Part shown: positions 41,985 through 52,530 of the stretch, one piece after another
How the letters are laid out: each line of letters opens with the position of its first letter
How positions within the stretch are numbered: position 1 is the first letter of the stretch
Source of the DNA: Sabellastarte sp. h YS-2021
Lineage: Eukaryota; Annelida; Polychaeta; Sabellida; Sabellidae
Direction: 5' to 3'
NCBI GenBank assembly: GCA_964017235.1
Contig: OZ024930.1
Coordinates: forward strand, 157,108,221 to 157,172,220
DNA: 64,000 nucleotides
Position numbers and translations under genes: made by a program
The notes under the pieces: generated by a model
What the model was told of the DNA's origin: nothing
Seen by the model: the letters and a program-made list of their open reading frames with translations, nothing else
Database searches by the model: none

Positions 41985-44480
41985 CAATGCACCAAAACCT
42001 CTAGGACCAATAATAAGCGAGTTATAAGCACTTTTAAGTTTGGCTGTCCTCATTTGACCTTCAAGGAGGGGCCCCAAGGTCAAATCCGACCACACCAGAA
42101 GATTCCCAGAACATGATTTCCTATATGTTGGTTTACTATCCCAAACATCTAGGACCAATAATAAGCGAGTTATAAGCACTTTTTAGTTTGGCTGTCCTCA
42201 CACTTGACCTTGAAGGAGGGGCCCAAGGTCAAATCCGACCATGACAGAAGATTCCCCGCCCATGATTTCCTGTATGTTGGTTTACCATCCCAAACCACTA
42301 GGATCAATAATAAGCGAGTTATAAGCACTTTTTAGTTTGGCTGTCCTCACACTTGACCTTGAAGGAGGGGCCCAAGGTCAAATCCGACCATGACAGAAGA
42401 TTCCCCGCCCATGATTTCCTGTATGTTGGTTTACCATCCCAAACCACTAGGATCAATAATAAGCAAGTTATAAGCACTTTTAAGTTTGGCTGTCCTCATT
42501 TGACCTTGAAGGAGGGGCCCAAGGTCAAATCCGACCACACCAGAAGAATCCCAGCCCATGATTTCCTATAGGTTGGTTTACCATCCCAAACCTCTAGGAC
42601 CAATAATAAGCGAGTTATAGGCACTTTAACCTTTGGCTATCCTCGTTTTACCTTGAAGGAGGGGCCCAAGGTCAAATCCGACCACACCAGAAGCAGGGTT
42701 CGCGAAGTACCTCTGAAAAATGGAGTCCAACGGACTACATGACCTCCTAAAAATGGAGTCCCGATCTTATTTTTCGGAGTCCAGAGTTTGCGTTAGGGTT
42801 ATGAAACATAGGGTACCTTGTACCTTTGGCACATCAAAAAGGGGGTACCATGGTGTGAAAATGGGGTAGAAGTAATAATCTTTACATATTCCTCAATCAA
42901 TTCTTTTTATAGACAGCTCCAGTTTCTTATTTTATTTCATAATATGCATCTATGGATATATAGTAGTTTTTAAAGTATTAGAAAATCAAAAAGATGAACC
43001 CCAGTCATCAAACTTCATTTTGTTGTAATTCTAGTGAAATTTATTTTTTTTCTGATATTATTTAAGCTACAAATATGATATTTTTACTGTTTGAAAGACG
43101 AATATTTGCAGTTTGTGTGTGACAAAAATTCATCGAGTAGTTCTAGAGGTATAGTGTTTTTCCTGGGGACCTTCCGGGGTTAAAAATATAAAGAATTTCG
43201 GAGATTAAGTATAATGCGTCTACCCAAGAAGCACCGTTCTGGCTTCTCGTTTTGATTGTTTCTGTGCAGAGATCACGCTTTCTTCGATCAGATGTATACG
43301 TTTCGAGTAGATTTGCTAGTGTACAATACTAGCACTCACTGCCATTTCGGAAGGATCTCGCCTGGCTCTCGTCTCGCATGAAATCTTGCATAACAATGGT
43401 GGATGTAAACAACTCGCTTGGAAATCGCTCGAAACCATTTAATTTTAAAATATAAAGCTTATCTTTAGTGTTATATATATATATTGTGTGCATATCTATA
43501 CAACCGAAATTTGCGTCCAAATCTGAAATACCGCGTATATAACCTACTCGGACGGCGTAATCGCGAACCCTGCAGAAGATTCCCAGCCCATGATTTCCTA
43601 TAGGTTGGTTTACCATCCCAAACCTCTAGGACCAATAATAAGCGAGTTATAGGCACTTTTACCTTTGGCTATCCTCGTTTGACCTTGAAGGAGGGGCCCA
43701 AGGTCAAATCCGACCACACCAGAAGATTCCCACCCCATGATTTCCTATATGCTGGTTTACCATCCCAAACCTCTAGGACCAATAATAAGCGAGTTATAAG
43801 CACTTTTAAGTTTGGCTGTCCTCATTTGACCTTGAATGAGGGGCCCAAGGTCAAATCCGACCTCACCAGAAGATTCCCAGCCCATGATTTCCTATATGTT
43901 GGTTTACCATCCCAAACCTCTAGGACCAATAATAAAAGAGGTATAGGCACTTTTACCTTTGGCTATCTTCGTTTGACCTTGAAGGAGGGGCCCAAGGTCA
44001 AATCCGACCACACCACAAGATTCCCAGCCAATGATTTCCTATATGCTGGTTTACCATCCCAAACCTCTAGGTCCAACAATAAGCGAGTTATAAGCACTTT
44101 TAAGTTTGGCTGTCCTCGTTTGACCTTGAAGGAGGGGCCCAAGGTCAAATCTGACCACGCCAGAAGATTCCCAGCCCATGATTTCCTATATGTTGGTTTA
44201 CCATCCCAAACCTCTAGGATCGATAATAAGCGAGTTATAAGCACTTTTAAGTTCTGCTATCCTCGTTTGACCTTGAAGGAGGGGTCCAAGGTCAAATCTG
44301 ACCACATCAGATGATTTGCAGCACATGATTTCCTATAGGTTGACTTCACATTGCAAACCTCTAGGACCAATAATAAGGGAGATATAGGCACTTTTAAAGT
44401 CCGCTATGTGGGTTACTTCGGCACTCCGTGGATGACCTTGAATTAGGAGCTTCAAGGTCAAATGTGTGCAAGGTTGTAGA
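41985..44480. repeat. 147-149-bp tandem array
   Basis: About ten units carry AATAATAAGCGAGTTATAAG, TTTGACCTTGAAGGAGGGGC, CCAAGGTCAAATCCGACC and ATGATTTCCTATATG. GAAGGAGGGG occurs at 42212, 42361, 42508 and 42655, giving steps of 149, 147 and 147. The array is split by an inserted element at 42694-43572. The last units (44280-44480) are more diverged. Confidence 0.85.
42694..43572. mobile_element. 879-bp hAT-like element inserted in the 147-bp array
   Basis: Perfect 12-bp terminal inverted repeats (CAGGGTTCGCGA / TCGCGAACCCTG) are flanked by a 6-bp duplication, CAGAAG (42688-42693 and 43573-43578). Removing it restores the array unit CAGAAGATTCCC. The CAGGG end suggests hAT, though 6 bp is short for that superfamily. 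No transposase is recognised, so it is non-autonomous. Confidence 0.75.
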
Positions 44481-44538
44481 GGACATGTATATGTGTCATA
44501 CATATCACCTATGAAGAGATTCAACCTTCTACCTATGA

Positions 44539-44551
44539 GGAACAGCCAGTA
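44539..44551. repeat. Target-site duplication, left copy
   Basis: GGAACAGCCAGTA, identical to 49995-50007 directly after the poly(A) tail of the L1-like element. Confidence 0.7.
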
Positions 44552-44989
44552 CACAGGCTGTGGGATCCAGAAAGCTGGAAGGCAGAAAACCTGATGGGCA
44601 AGGCACTGATGGCAGTCAGAGACTCGTTAAGAAAAGTTGATACAGAGTAATAAAATGTAAAAAAAAAACAAAAAAAAACAAAAAAACACAGGACTCGCAC
44701 ATGCTGACTGAAAGTATTTGTGTATGTTAATGGTGACAAAAAAAATAAGGGAAGGAACTCAAGGCTAGGCTACAATTAAATGTTAAATGTGTAAGTAAAA
44801 CTTGATTCAAAGTTTGCGATTGCGATTACTAGTTCCATATTATTGGTCAATCTTAACATGCATATATTAATTCCAACGTAAAGTTTTTTATGGAAAATAT
44901 GTAAACTGTATTGTAGGAAGTATGCAAAATATTCAAATGAGACATATTTCTATATATTTGCTTTCTTCCCAAAAACTGAATAAAAGTAT

Positions 44990-45540
44990 AGAAATATATG
45001 TAGCTAGCAATAGTTGCAGTAATTTCAGCTAATATACTCAGTCTATTATAAAGTACTCAATGTGTAAAATATGTAAATGTCAAACTTGTTTAATTCTATT
45101 GACCTTGTCCTAATAACAGTGGTTAACCTGTAATAAGAAATATAGAAGCATTTGAGTAAAGCTTACTGTCGATATAGAAATACATATAGCTAGCAAGAAT
45201 TTACAGTTACTGTATTTCTAATATGTAAATGTCAAACTTGTTTAATTCTATTGACCTTGACCTAAATGTCAAACTTGTTTAATTCTATTGACCTTGTCCT
45301 AATAACAGTGGTTAACCTGTAATAAGAAATATAGAAGCATTTGAGTAAAGCTTACTGTCGATATAGAAATACATATAGCTAGCAAGAATTTACAGTTACT
45401 GTATTTCTAGTTCACATATCCAGTCTAAGATGAAGTACCAAATGTCCATGTCAAAAGCGTTTAATTCTACTGGACTTGTCCTAATATCAGTGCTTAATTT
45501 AAAATAAGCATACCTGCTAAATTGTAAAGTGTGTTAATAT
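44990..45540. repeat. Tandem about 175-bp units in the LINE 5' region
   Basis: AAATGTCAAACTTGTTTAATTC, shortened here to its first 20 bases AAATGTCAAACTTGTTTAAT, occurs at 45076, 45233 and 45263. TATAGAAATACATATAGCTAGC-type text (TATAGAAATACATATAGCTA) occurs at 45173 and 45362, with related units near 44990 and 45450. The longest exact copies span about 45077-45230 and 45263-45412. Confidence 0.65.
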
Positions 45541-45958
45541 GAAATTTTTGTAAATTCTGTGGTCTGATTGGTTTTCAAAATAATACTTATAAACTCAGCT
45601 TTTCCTATCACAATTTACAAAATTTCGCAATCCTGTCAAACATGCTAATGGAACTTTACAATATATATTTATTGTCTAGTTCGAAAACTGAACATGATTA
45701 GAGATAAATATCTTAACTAGCAAGCACTTCAATAACAGATGATTGCACTGTGGCTTAAAATAACTTAAGTACTATATCAGAGAACAGAATATAGTTCTGC
45801 AGTAGTTACCATCTTCTATCTCTTAAGTGTCAGTGAAATGTTTTTGTCAATATGTTTTAGTGTGTGTGGTCATTGTGTGTACTCGCTAAGTGAGCAATAT
45901 CATTATTTTTGTGCATCGAGCTCCTCTATTAGCTATTTAAGTAAACATAATTTGTTAG

Positions 45959-47449
45959 TACATAGCAGTTATTCAGGGATCACAAAATAGTATTAGTCTT
46001 AACTCTTTCAACTGTCGTGGATTAGGGGAAGTTAAAAAAAGAAAAGCAATCTTTAATTGGTTGTCAAAATATGAGGGAATTACATTTTTACAAGAAACAC
46101 ACTCTTGTGTTGAAGATGAAGTGAAATGGGGGAAAGATTGGGGAGGGAAGATAATTTTCTCGCATGGATCTACTAACAGCAGAGGAGTAGCTATATTAAT
46201 ACCAGCTAAATTAAATTCAAAAGCTAATATATCAAAGGTAATATCAGATGAAAGTGGCAGAATACTGATATTGGATTGTTCAATTGAGGGAAACCCATTA
46301 TTATTAGTCAACATTTATGCCCCAACAAAAGACAATCAAAACCTACAAGTTAGTTTTTTAGAGAATTTAAAGCAACTCATTTTGAATGAAGATAATCAGA
46401 ACATATTGATAGGGGGGGATTTCAATACCTATCTTGATTTAAAACTTGATAAAAAGGGTGGAAAACCAGAACCAGATTCAAAATACAGATCAAACCTCCT
46501 AAGTTTTCTGGAAGAGCTTAGTCTTGTCGATATTTGGCGATTAAGAAACCAATCTGAACTGAGGTATACAAGAAGGGAGAACACAAGAGCTGGACTGATT
46601 CAGTCCAGGCTAGATTATTTATTTACTGCATCCCACTTATCATATCAGGTGTCAGATATTTTTATAAAACCCGGCCTTAAATCAGACCATAGCTTGTTGA
46701 CGCTTAAGTTTAATCTAATCAATACCCAAAAGAGGGGAAAGGGATATTGGAAATTTAATAACCAATTGCTAATGGATGAGGTGTATGTAAGATTAATAAA
46801 GGATGAAATAAAAATGCTAAATTCTGACTGTAATAAAATAGAAAATAAAAATTCTTTCTGGGATTTTGTAAAGTGTCAACTTAGGACTGCTACCATCTCA
46901 TATTCAATCTCAAAGTCCAAAAGAATAAAGGAAAAAGAAAATTCACTTTTGAAAAGAATAGAGGAACTGGAAAAAGATTTGGTAGATCCACAAAATCTTA
47001 ACGAATATCATCAGGTAAAACAGCAATGGGAAACCCTTGAAAATAAAAAAATAGAATCTATCATATTTAGATCAAAAGTAAAATATGTGGAACAAGGGGA
47101 AAAAAATACAAAATACTTTCTTCAGGCTGAAAAAAGAAATTATAACCAAAAGCACATAACAAAATTAATATCAGAAAATCAATCAGAAATAATTAACCCA
47201 AAAGAAATTCTAGAAGAACAAAGTCGCTATTATAAAAATCTATATTCATCAAAACTGGAACCTGATAAAAGCATTTACAATCAATTCTTAGGCAAAACAC
47301 CAAAACTAGATGATTTTGGAAAAAATATTTGCGAAATCCCTTTTAAAATAGAAGAAATTGGAAAAGCCCTAAGGGAATTAAGTAATGATAAAACTCAGGA
47401 ACTGATGGGTTCACTACAAATTTCTATAAATTCTTTTGGCCGGACATAA
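45959..47449 (+). pseudogene. L1-type ORF2, endonuclease part, ends at a frameshift
   Basis: The frame is open from 45959 (after TAG at 45956) to a stop at 47449. It has the APE-type endonuclease: LNSFNCRGLGEVKKRKAI, FLQETHS with the catalytic Glu, VNIYAP, GGDFNTYLD, SRLDYLF and SDHSLL with the terminal Asp-His. A charged linker with the YVEQGEKNTKYF-type block follows. The usual text at the start of the RT domain (NDKT, then Gly-x-Asp-Gly) is broken by loss of one base near 47396. No ATG precedes the endonuclease in frame, so the natural start is unclear. The protein nicks target DNA to prime reverse transcription. Confidence 0.85.
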
Positions 47450-47487
47450 AATATCTACTGTATGACACTTTTCGTTTCTCGTTTGAA

Positions 47488-49797
47488 ATGGGCATATTAT
47501 CTAATGATCAAAGAAGAGGTATATTGAATCTTACACCAAAGGCAAGTAAGGACCTACGTTTTTTAAGAAACTGGCGACCAATTAGCATTTTGAACACAGA
47601 CTACAAAATCCTAGCAAAAGTGCTTGCTTCAAGATTGCAACAAGTTTTACCAGTTTTGGTCAACAAAGATCAAGTAGGATACATTAAAGGCCGTTACATA
47701 GGAGAAAATATTAGAATGATTGAAGATGTGATGAATTACACTGAACTTAAACATCTTCCTGGATACATAATCTTAATAGACTTTGAAAAAGCATTTGATA
47801 GCGTTTCCTGGGATTTCCTGTTCAGTACTTTATCTTCTCTAAATTTTGGGGAAAATTTTATCAAATGGATAAAAATTATGTACACAAATATTGAATCGTG
47901 TATAACAAATAATGGATATTCATCAAGATTTTTTCAGTTAAGTAGAGGGATAAGACAAGGTTGCCCTCTTTCAGCACTGCTTTTCATCTTAGTAGCTGAA
48001 ATTATGGCCATTAAAATCAGAGGGCAAGACAATATTAAAGGTATAAAATGTGAGAAAATAGAATTTAAGATTTGCCAGCTAGCAGATGACACCACTATAT
48101 TTGTTAGTGACTATGCCTCTCTTAGTAATGTAATATCTATCTTACAAAAGTTCGAACTATGTTCTGGATTAAGGATGAATATTGACAAAACTGAAGTTAT
48201 TCCAGTGGGTACTAATAAAAACAAAAGTCTTAAGCTACCAAAACCACTTAACAAAATCCGAATAAACAATGGAATGTTTAAAACTTTGGGTATATGGTTT
48301 TCATATGATCAAAATAATGCAATAAAATTAAATTACAGTGAGAAATTAATCAAAATGCAAACTATTTTAAATATGTGGAAAACAAGGTCCCTATCATGGA
48401 AAGGAAAAGTCCTAATTACTAAAACATTAGTAATACCTCAATTAATATATCTTTTCTCAGTGACTTTCTGTCCCCCAAACATTCTAAAGACAGTAGACCA
48501 GATGTTATATGATTTTGTGTGGGATGGAAAACCTGCCAAAATTAAGAAGTCAACCTTGATCTCAACCTATTCTATGGGTGGCCTTAAAATGCCAGATGTT
48601 TATGGTATACATGCAGCTTCAAAAATTAAATGGATAAAAAAACTATACTGTGAGCAAGATGATAAGTTGAATAAACTCCGTTGTTTATCAAAGTATCTGC
48701 TGAATATAAATGGTTTTAAAATGTGTCATAAATTACCGGCCTCATACAAAGATAAATGTCTATCGATATTTTATAGACAAGTGTTTAGTTGCTGGCAAGA
48801 GTTTTATTGCAGAGCTCCAGAACTTCCCAGAGATATTTACGAAGAGTTTATCTTTGACAACAAATTTATTTGTTCAGATAATAAACCACTAAATGCAAAA
48901 GTTCTAAATCTACCCGAAAATATAGTAAATGACCTGAGGATATATGACATCTTAACAGAGCAAGGCCATATAATGGAGAAAATTGACTTCATTAACAAAA
49001 CTGGCATAAACATCAGTTCCATGAGTTATAATAAAATTATTGCCAGTATACCTAAGGAATGGAAAGATAATATAAAAAGTAAAGAAATACAAAACATTCA
49101 CAAAAGTAACGTTCCAATATTAACAGTAAAAGGGAAGAAAATGGAAATTTCTAAAGTTAAAAACAAAGTCCTTTACTGGTGTATTATAAATTGTAAGTTA
49201 CTTCCACCAACAGCAATTGATACCTGGGTTGAGTTGTATCCATTCCTGGATGTTTTTCCTTGGTATCAAATTTTTAACCTTGCACACAAAATTGTACCTG
49301 ATTCATACCTTCACACATTCCAATATAAAATATTAAATAGAGTAGTAAACTGCAATTACAACCTACATAAATGGAAAATAACTGATAATCCAAATTGTAA
49401 ATACTGTGATAGTGTTGACACAATTGAACATCACTTGTTTTACTGTAAGCCAAATTTAATATTTTGGGATAAACTAAAAACTTGGTTAGTAAAAACATTA
49501 GTTATAGAAAACAGACAAGGCTACGCTATATGCGAAATACTGTTTGGGTACAATATACAAGAAAAGAGCTACAGTGACAACAATCATATACAAAATATTA
49601 TCATATTGCTTGGAAAACTCTTCATTAACAAAAGCAGAATTGTTAATAAACCTATAAACCTTACTGATTTTCTGAAATACGCAAGACCTAAATTAGAGAT
49701 ATACTATTCTATTTTTGGCTCAAAAAACAGCATTGAAAGAGTTAATAAATTCAATCCAATTATCTCAAAAATAAAAACAATTTTAGATAAAACATAG
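47488..49797 (+). CDS. L1-type ORF2, reverse transcriptase and C-terminal zinc-knuckle part
   Basis: 769 open codons continue the preceding endonuclease in the other frame. RT motifs in order: LRNWRPISILNTDYKILAKV, KDQVGYIKGR, ILIDFEKAFDSVSW (first catalytic Asp), GIRQGCPLSALLF, and LADDTTIF with ADD at 48082-48090. A Leu-rich thumb follows, then VTFCPPNILKTVDQML and DFVWDGKPAK blocks. Near the end CKYCDS ... EHHLFYC gives the C-x2-C ... H ... C zinc motif of L1/Tx1 proteins. Length and motif order fit a full L1-clade ORF2 of about 1,280 residues apart from the single frameshift. The first codons before 47488 also read on in this frame from about 47400. Confidence 0.88.
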   Translation: MGILSNDQRRGILNLTPKASKDLRFLRNWRPISILNTDYKILAKVLASRLQQVLPVLVNKDQVGYIKGRYIGENIRMIEDVMNYTELKHLPGYIILIDFEKAFDSVSWDFLFSTLSSLNFGENFIKWIKIMYTNIESCITNNGYSSRFFQLSRGIRQGCPLSALLFILVAEIMAIKIRGQDNIKGIKCEKIEFKICQLADDTTIFVSDYASLSNVISILQKFELCSGLRMNIDKTEVIPVGTNKNKSLKLPKPLNKIRINNGMFKTLGIWFSYDQNNAIKLNYSEKLIKMQTILNMWKTRSLSWKGKVLITKTLVIPQLIYLFSVTFCPPNILKTVDQMLYDFVWDGKPAKIKKSTLISTYSMGGLKMPDVYGIHAASKIKWIKKLYCEQDDKLNKLRCLSKYLLNINGFKMCHKLPASYKDKCLSIFYRQVFSCWQEFYCRAPELPRDIYEEFIFDNKFICSDNKPLNAKVLNLPENIVNDLRIYDILTEQGHIMEKIDFINKTGINISSMSYNKIIASIPKEWKDNIKSKEIQNIHKSNVPILTVKGKKMEISKVKNKVLYWCIINCKLLPPTAIDTWVELYPFLDVFPWYQIFNLAHKIVPDSYLHTFQYKILNRVVNCNYNLHKWKITDNPNCKYCDSVDTIEHHLFYCKPNLIFWDKLKTWLVKTLVIENRQGYAICEILFGYNIQEKSYSDNNHIQNIIILLGKLFINKSRIVNKPINLTDFLKYARPKLEIYYSIFGSKNSIERVNKFNPIISKIKTILDKT

Positions 49798-49968
49798 TTG
49801 GCTGATGGAAAATTTTAAAGAGTTAATAATGGAAAGATATTTGCTCACTTGGTAGTATTACTTGTTTGTATTTTGTGTTACTTTGTTGTTTTTTTTTGTT
49901 TTGTTTTTTTTGTGTAAAGTCTATGTAGTGTATATCATGATCATTGTTATATTGTCTTTTGTCTTTCA

Positions 49969-49993
49969 AAAAAAAAAAAAAAAAAAAAAAAAA
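49969..49993 (+). other. Poly(A) tail of the L1-like element
   Basis: An uninterrupted run of about 25 A residues immediately before the right target-site duplication. Confidence 0.8.
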
Positions 49994-50007
49994 GGGAACA
50001 GCCAGTA

Positions 50008-50245
50008 GAAAAATGTAGATTATTTTCAAAGAAATGCCCGTGGCGGCCATCTTGTTTTTCAGAATGAGGCTATTTTCCTTCCCAGAGAAGCTTACCCCCC
50101 AATGAAGATATCCTGCAAATTTGGTGAACCTAGCTACTGTTGTTTTCCTCTTAGAGCGTTAACGCCGAAAATCTCTCTACGCGCGGCGGCGGCGTAGCGG
50201 ACACTAAACCAAAGTATCCACCGGATGCTTCCGGTGGATACAATT
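50008..50245. repeat. Repeat end with GC-rich stretch and terminal hairpin
   Basis: GCGCGGCGGCGGCGTAGCGG near 50180 precedes TATCCACCGG ATGCTT CCGGTGGATA (50204-50242), a perfect 10-bp-arm hairpin. The same layout (CGG run, then TATCC hairpin) occurs at 29318-29381. Confidence 0.5.
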
Positions 50246-51448
50246 ATGGATTTAATTATGGATTTGATCATGCATTTCTAGTAACAAGGCAAATTATGTG
50301 AAACCTGCAGAACAATGCCCTTCAGTCAAGCATTTATAGGCCTAAAACACAAGTTAAACTTTGACATAAATCTAGATTTTTGCCACATGTAAAAGAACAT
50401 ATATATTAATGTATTCCCAGATTAGATTTCAGCTCAATGAACCACATAACTTGGATCTTCAACTATCGCTATGTCCGGTGAATTTGACGTTCCGGTGAGT
50501 TTGACGGTTCTTGCTAAAAGTCGGAAAACAGTAGTGTTTAAAGACAAACTTCACAGAATTATATTGTAAAAGTACGATATATTATGTACCACACTTTCAA
50601 CATATTTTTTTAAAATTTATTCATGCTTTTTCAGAGAATTAAAAATGTCAGAAACTCTATATGTTGAAATATCTTTCCAATAATATATCGCTAGTAGACT
50701 AACTTTTATATTTTCATGGGGTTGTGTTTTTGTGGCTTACTAGTTTTAAAATCTAGTCTGGTTCCCATTTTGCTTTTCTCTATAAAAAAAATTTTAAAAA
50801 TCACTTAGACTGGTTCCTGGTTTGTTCGATCACTATTTCTGTGTTTTATAAAATGATCTCTGTAAAATACCTTCTTGTTTCAAAATAGGTAGTAGTAAGT
50901 TACAATTTCTGTTTTGTTGTCATTTTCTGAACAATTACTTTTTGACTATATATAAAAGACATGGGTATCTTGCATCTTCCTTCAATATTACTATTTGATA
51001 TGAGATTGCATACTTTTTAGTTTAATTAGTTCTATCTAAAACAAATATGGAAGCTAGAAATATAATATTTCATTGCACCTTATTGCATATTTGATAAGAT
51101 ATTTGAAAGGTAATATGTACACCATAGTTAGGTAATCTGTTGTAAAACCAAACTCACATTTCAATTATTTTCTTCTCTCTGGTTTCTTGGTGGATTTACA
51201 TGCATTAAAAGAACTGTTCCATTGCCTTTCTAATGACATATTAAAATATGTCAATGATAGAAGTCATATTGAACTTTCAATTATTTTTTTCTATGTTTTG
51301 GTTTGGATTAAAATGTATGCTTAAACACGTGTAACTACAACCTGTAATATAAATATTTAAATCAGCGATGTAAAATAAGTGCAATAGTGATTTAATAATG
51401 TCATGAAATGCAGCTGACGAAATTCACCGGCTGAGCAGTACATTTTAC
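50246..51448. other. AT-rich, no gene recognised
   Basis: The first 200 bases resemble units of the about 345-bp array (TGTATTCCCAGATTAGATTTCAGCTC near 50415; first 20 bases TGTATTCCCAGATTAGATTT). No coding exon was seen. Confidence 0.4.
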
Positions 51449-51638
51449 CTCGTGCTGGCGAACTACATGGATCCCACTTCCCTAAATGTTCAGATGTAAC
51501 ATGTCTGGAAACTTTCCTCAGATAAGGACCAGTTGTGCCACTGACTGCTATACTACTGGTATTGTGGTTTGGAGTTTCTGCATCTGGACAAACATCAACA
51601 ACAGGCTGAAAGGAAGGGGGTGTGTCAGCCCGATGCAT
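51449..51638 (-). CDS. Candidate first coding exon, possibly of TBC1D20
   Basis: From ATG at 51638 the minus strand is open for 63 codons plus one base to a GTAAAA donor at 51448. The product starts MHRADTPPSFQPVVDVC and contains TGPYLRKVSRHVTSEHLGKW. It ends in phase 1 with G, which would join the AT at the start of the TBC1D20 exon 34954-34772 to give Asp. The phase match has a one-in-three chance of being random. The intron would be 16.5 kb and filled with repeats. Human TBC1D20 has a shorter N-terminus, so this could belong to another gene. Confidence 0.35.
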
Positions 51639-51859
51639 CTGCGAATCGGTTTCAGGTACGGTACAGGAAACCTACAGTCTTAAAACTTGCAATGGTATGT
51701 CGTATTACTTTACATATTCAAGTTTTATAGAGGCCATAATTCCAAGCATATGTTTTGTGTCTTGTTTTGCACTTCTGCAAGTAGCTGTTATTTTTAACCC
51801 ATCACATCGATACCACCATCTATCCTATATACTTGTTACCGCTAATATCCTAGATATTA

Positions 51860-51915
51860 CACAAAGATTTTACTTCCGGTAAAAATGTAAACAAAGTCAC
51901 GGCGCGAAAACGACT
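51860..51915. promoter_or_regulatory. Possible bidirectional promoter
   Basis: ACTTCCGGTAAAAATG (51872) holds an ETS-like CTTCCGG core, and CACGGCGCGAAAACG (51899) an E2F-like GGCGCGAAA site. It lies between a minus-strand candidate exon (51638) and a plus-strand ATG (51998). Motif-based only. Confidence 0.3.
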
Positions 51916-51997
51916 AATAAAAATAGGTTGTAATATTGTAAAAAATAAATATTGTAAAAAGTAGTCATATTGCCTGAGAGTACACAAACCCTTGGTC

Positions 51998-52051
51998 ATG
52001 GACGGTGCTAAAAGAACACAAAAAGTTGTGGATTTCCAGTACTTTGATAAG
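51998..52051 (+). CDS. Possible short first exon, plus strand
   Basis: An ATG at 51998 opens MDGAKRTQKVVDFQYFDK and runs directly into the foldback repeat that starts at 52049, with only a weak donor (AAG|GTCACC). It lies about 90 bases after the ETS and E2F-like motifs. No downstream exon was recognised. Confidence 0.2.
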
Positions 52052-52530
52052 GTCACCTTAGATCCAAATTAGGAATGGTTTTCTACTTACCTAAGTAATA
52101 CTTAGATTTCGTATTCATGAACCTCTACTTTGTTACGTATTACTTAGAGTCTAAGTTAGGAAAACTCCCTTTACTTTGTACTGTAACTGTAAACATGGGA
52201 ACCAGTAAATCTAAGTTTCTTTACTGAATCATGTACTTTATTAAAAATGGTGAAAAAGCACATTTTCTTGAAGGAAAATGCCTTTTTGAATATTGTGTCA
52301 CAGCTTAATAGAAACAAAACACAAGATTCCCTGCAATAACTGCATATTTTAAAAACATTCCATCATCTAAGGTACCTCTGCAGATAATTTGAAATCTAAG
52401 TAGAGCTCTAAGGTGACCTTATAGTTAAGAATATTGATGAATACCATTCTGATCTAAGTTGGTAAAAGCTTAAGAAAAACTTAGAATCCAAGTTAGGAAC
52501 AGCCTAAGTATTGTAGAATACGGATCCAGC
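52049..52530. repeat. Foldback element with AAGGTCACCTTAGA ends
   Basis: AAGGTCACCTTAGA at 52049 is inverted as TCTAAGGTGACCTT ending at about 52423. A further inverted block (CCAAATTAGGAAT near 52065 versus ATCCAAGTTAGGAA near 52486) extends the structure to about 52530. No coding content. Confidence 0.5.

Larger units (their letters stand above)
44552..49994 (+). mobile_element. L1/Tx1-clade LINE with target-site duplications and poly(A) tail
   Basis: The element of about 5.4 kb has endonuclease and reverse transcriptase regions (45959-49797), an A run at 49969-49993 and 13-bp flanking duplications. The first 1.4 kb has no convincing ORF1 but contains tandem units of about 175 bp. It inserted just right of the 147-bp array. 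Confidence 0.75.

Noticed and set aside
43679-44314. A 211-codon open frame in the 147-bp array.
   Set aside because: It is open because 147 is a multiple of three and the unit happens to lack stops in that frame. The opposite strand is open too, and units of 149 bp break it elsewhere.
41985-44480. A CRISPR-like regular array.
   Set aside because: The whole 147-bp unit is repeated, with no alternating unique spacers, and the setting is animal DNA.
45973-46314. A minus-strand 113-codon frame near the LINE.
   Set aside because: It is a shadow of the endonuclease region read in sense.
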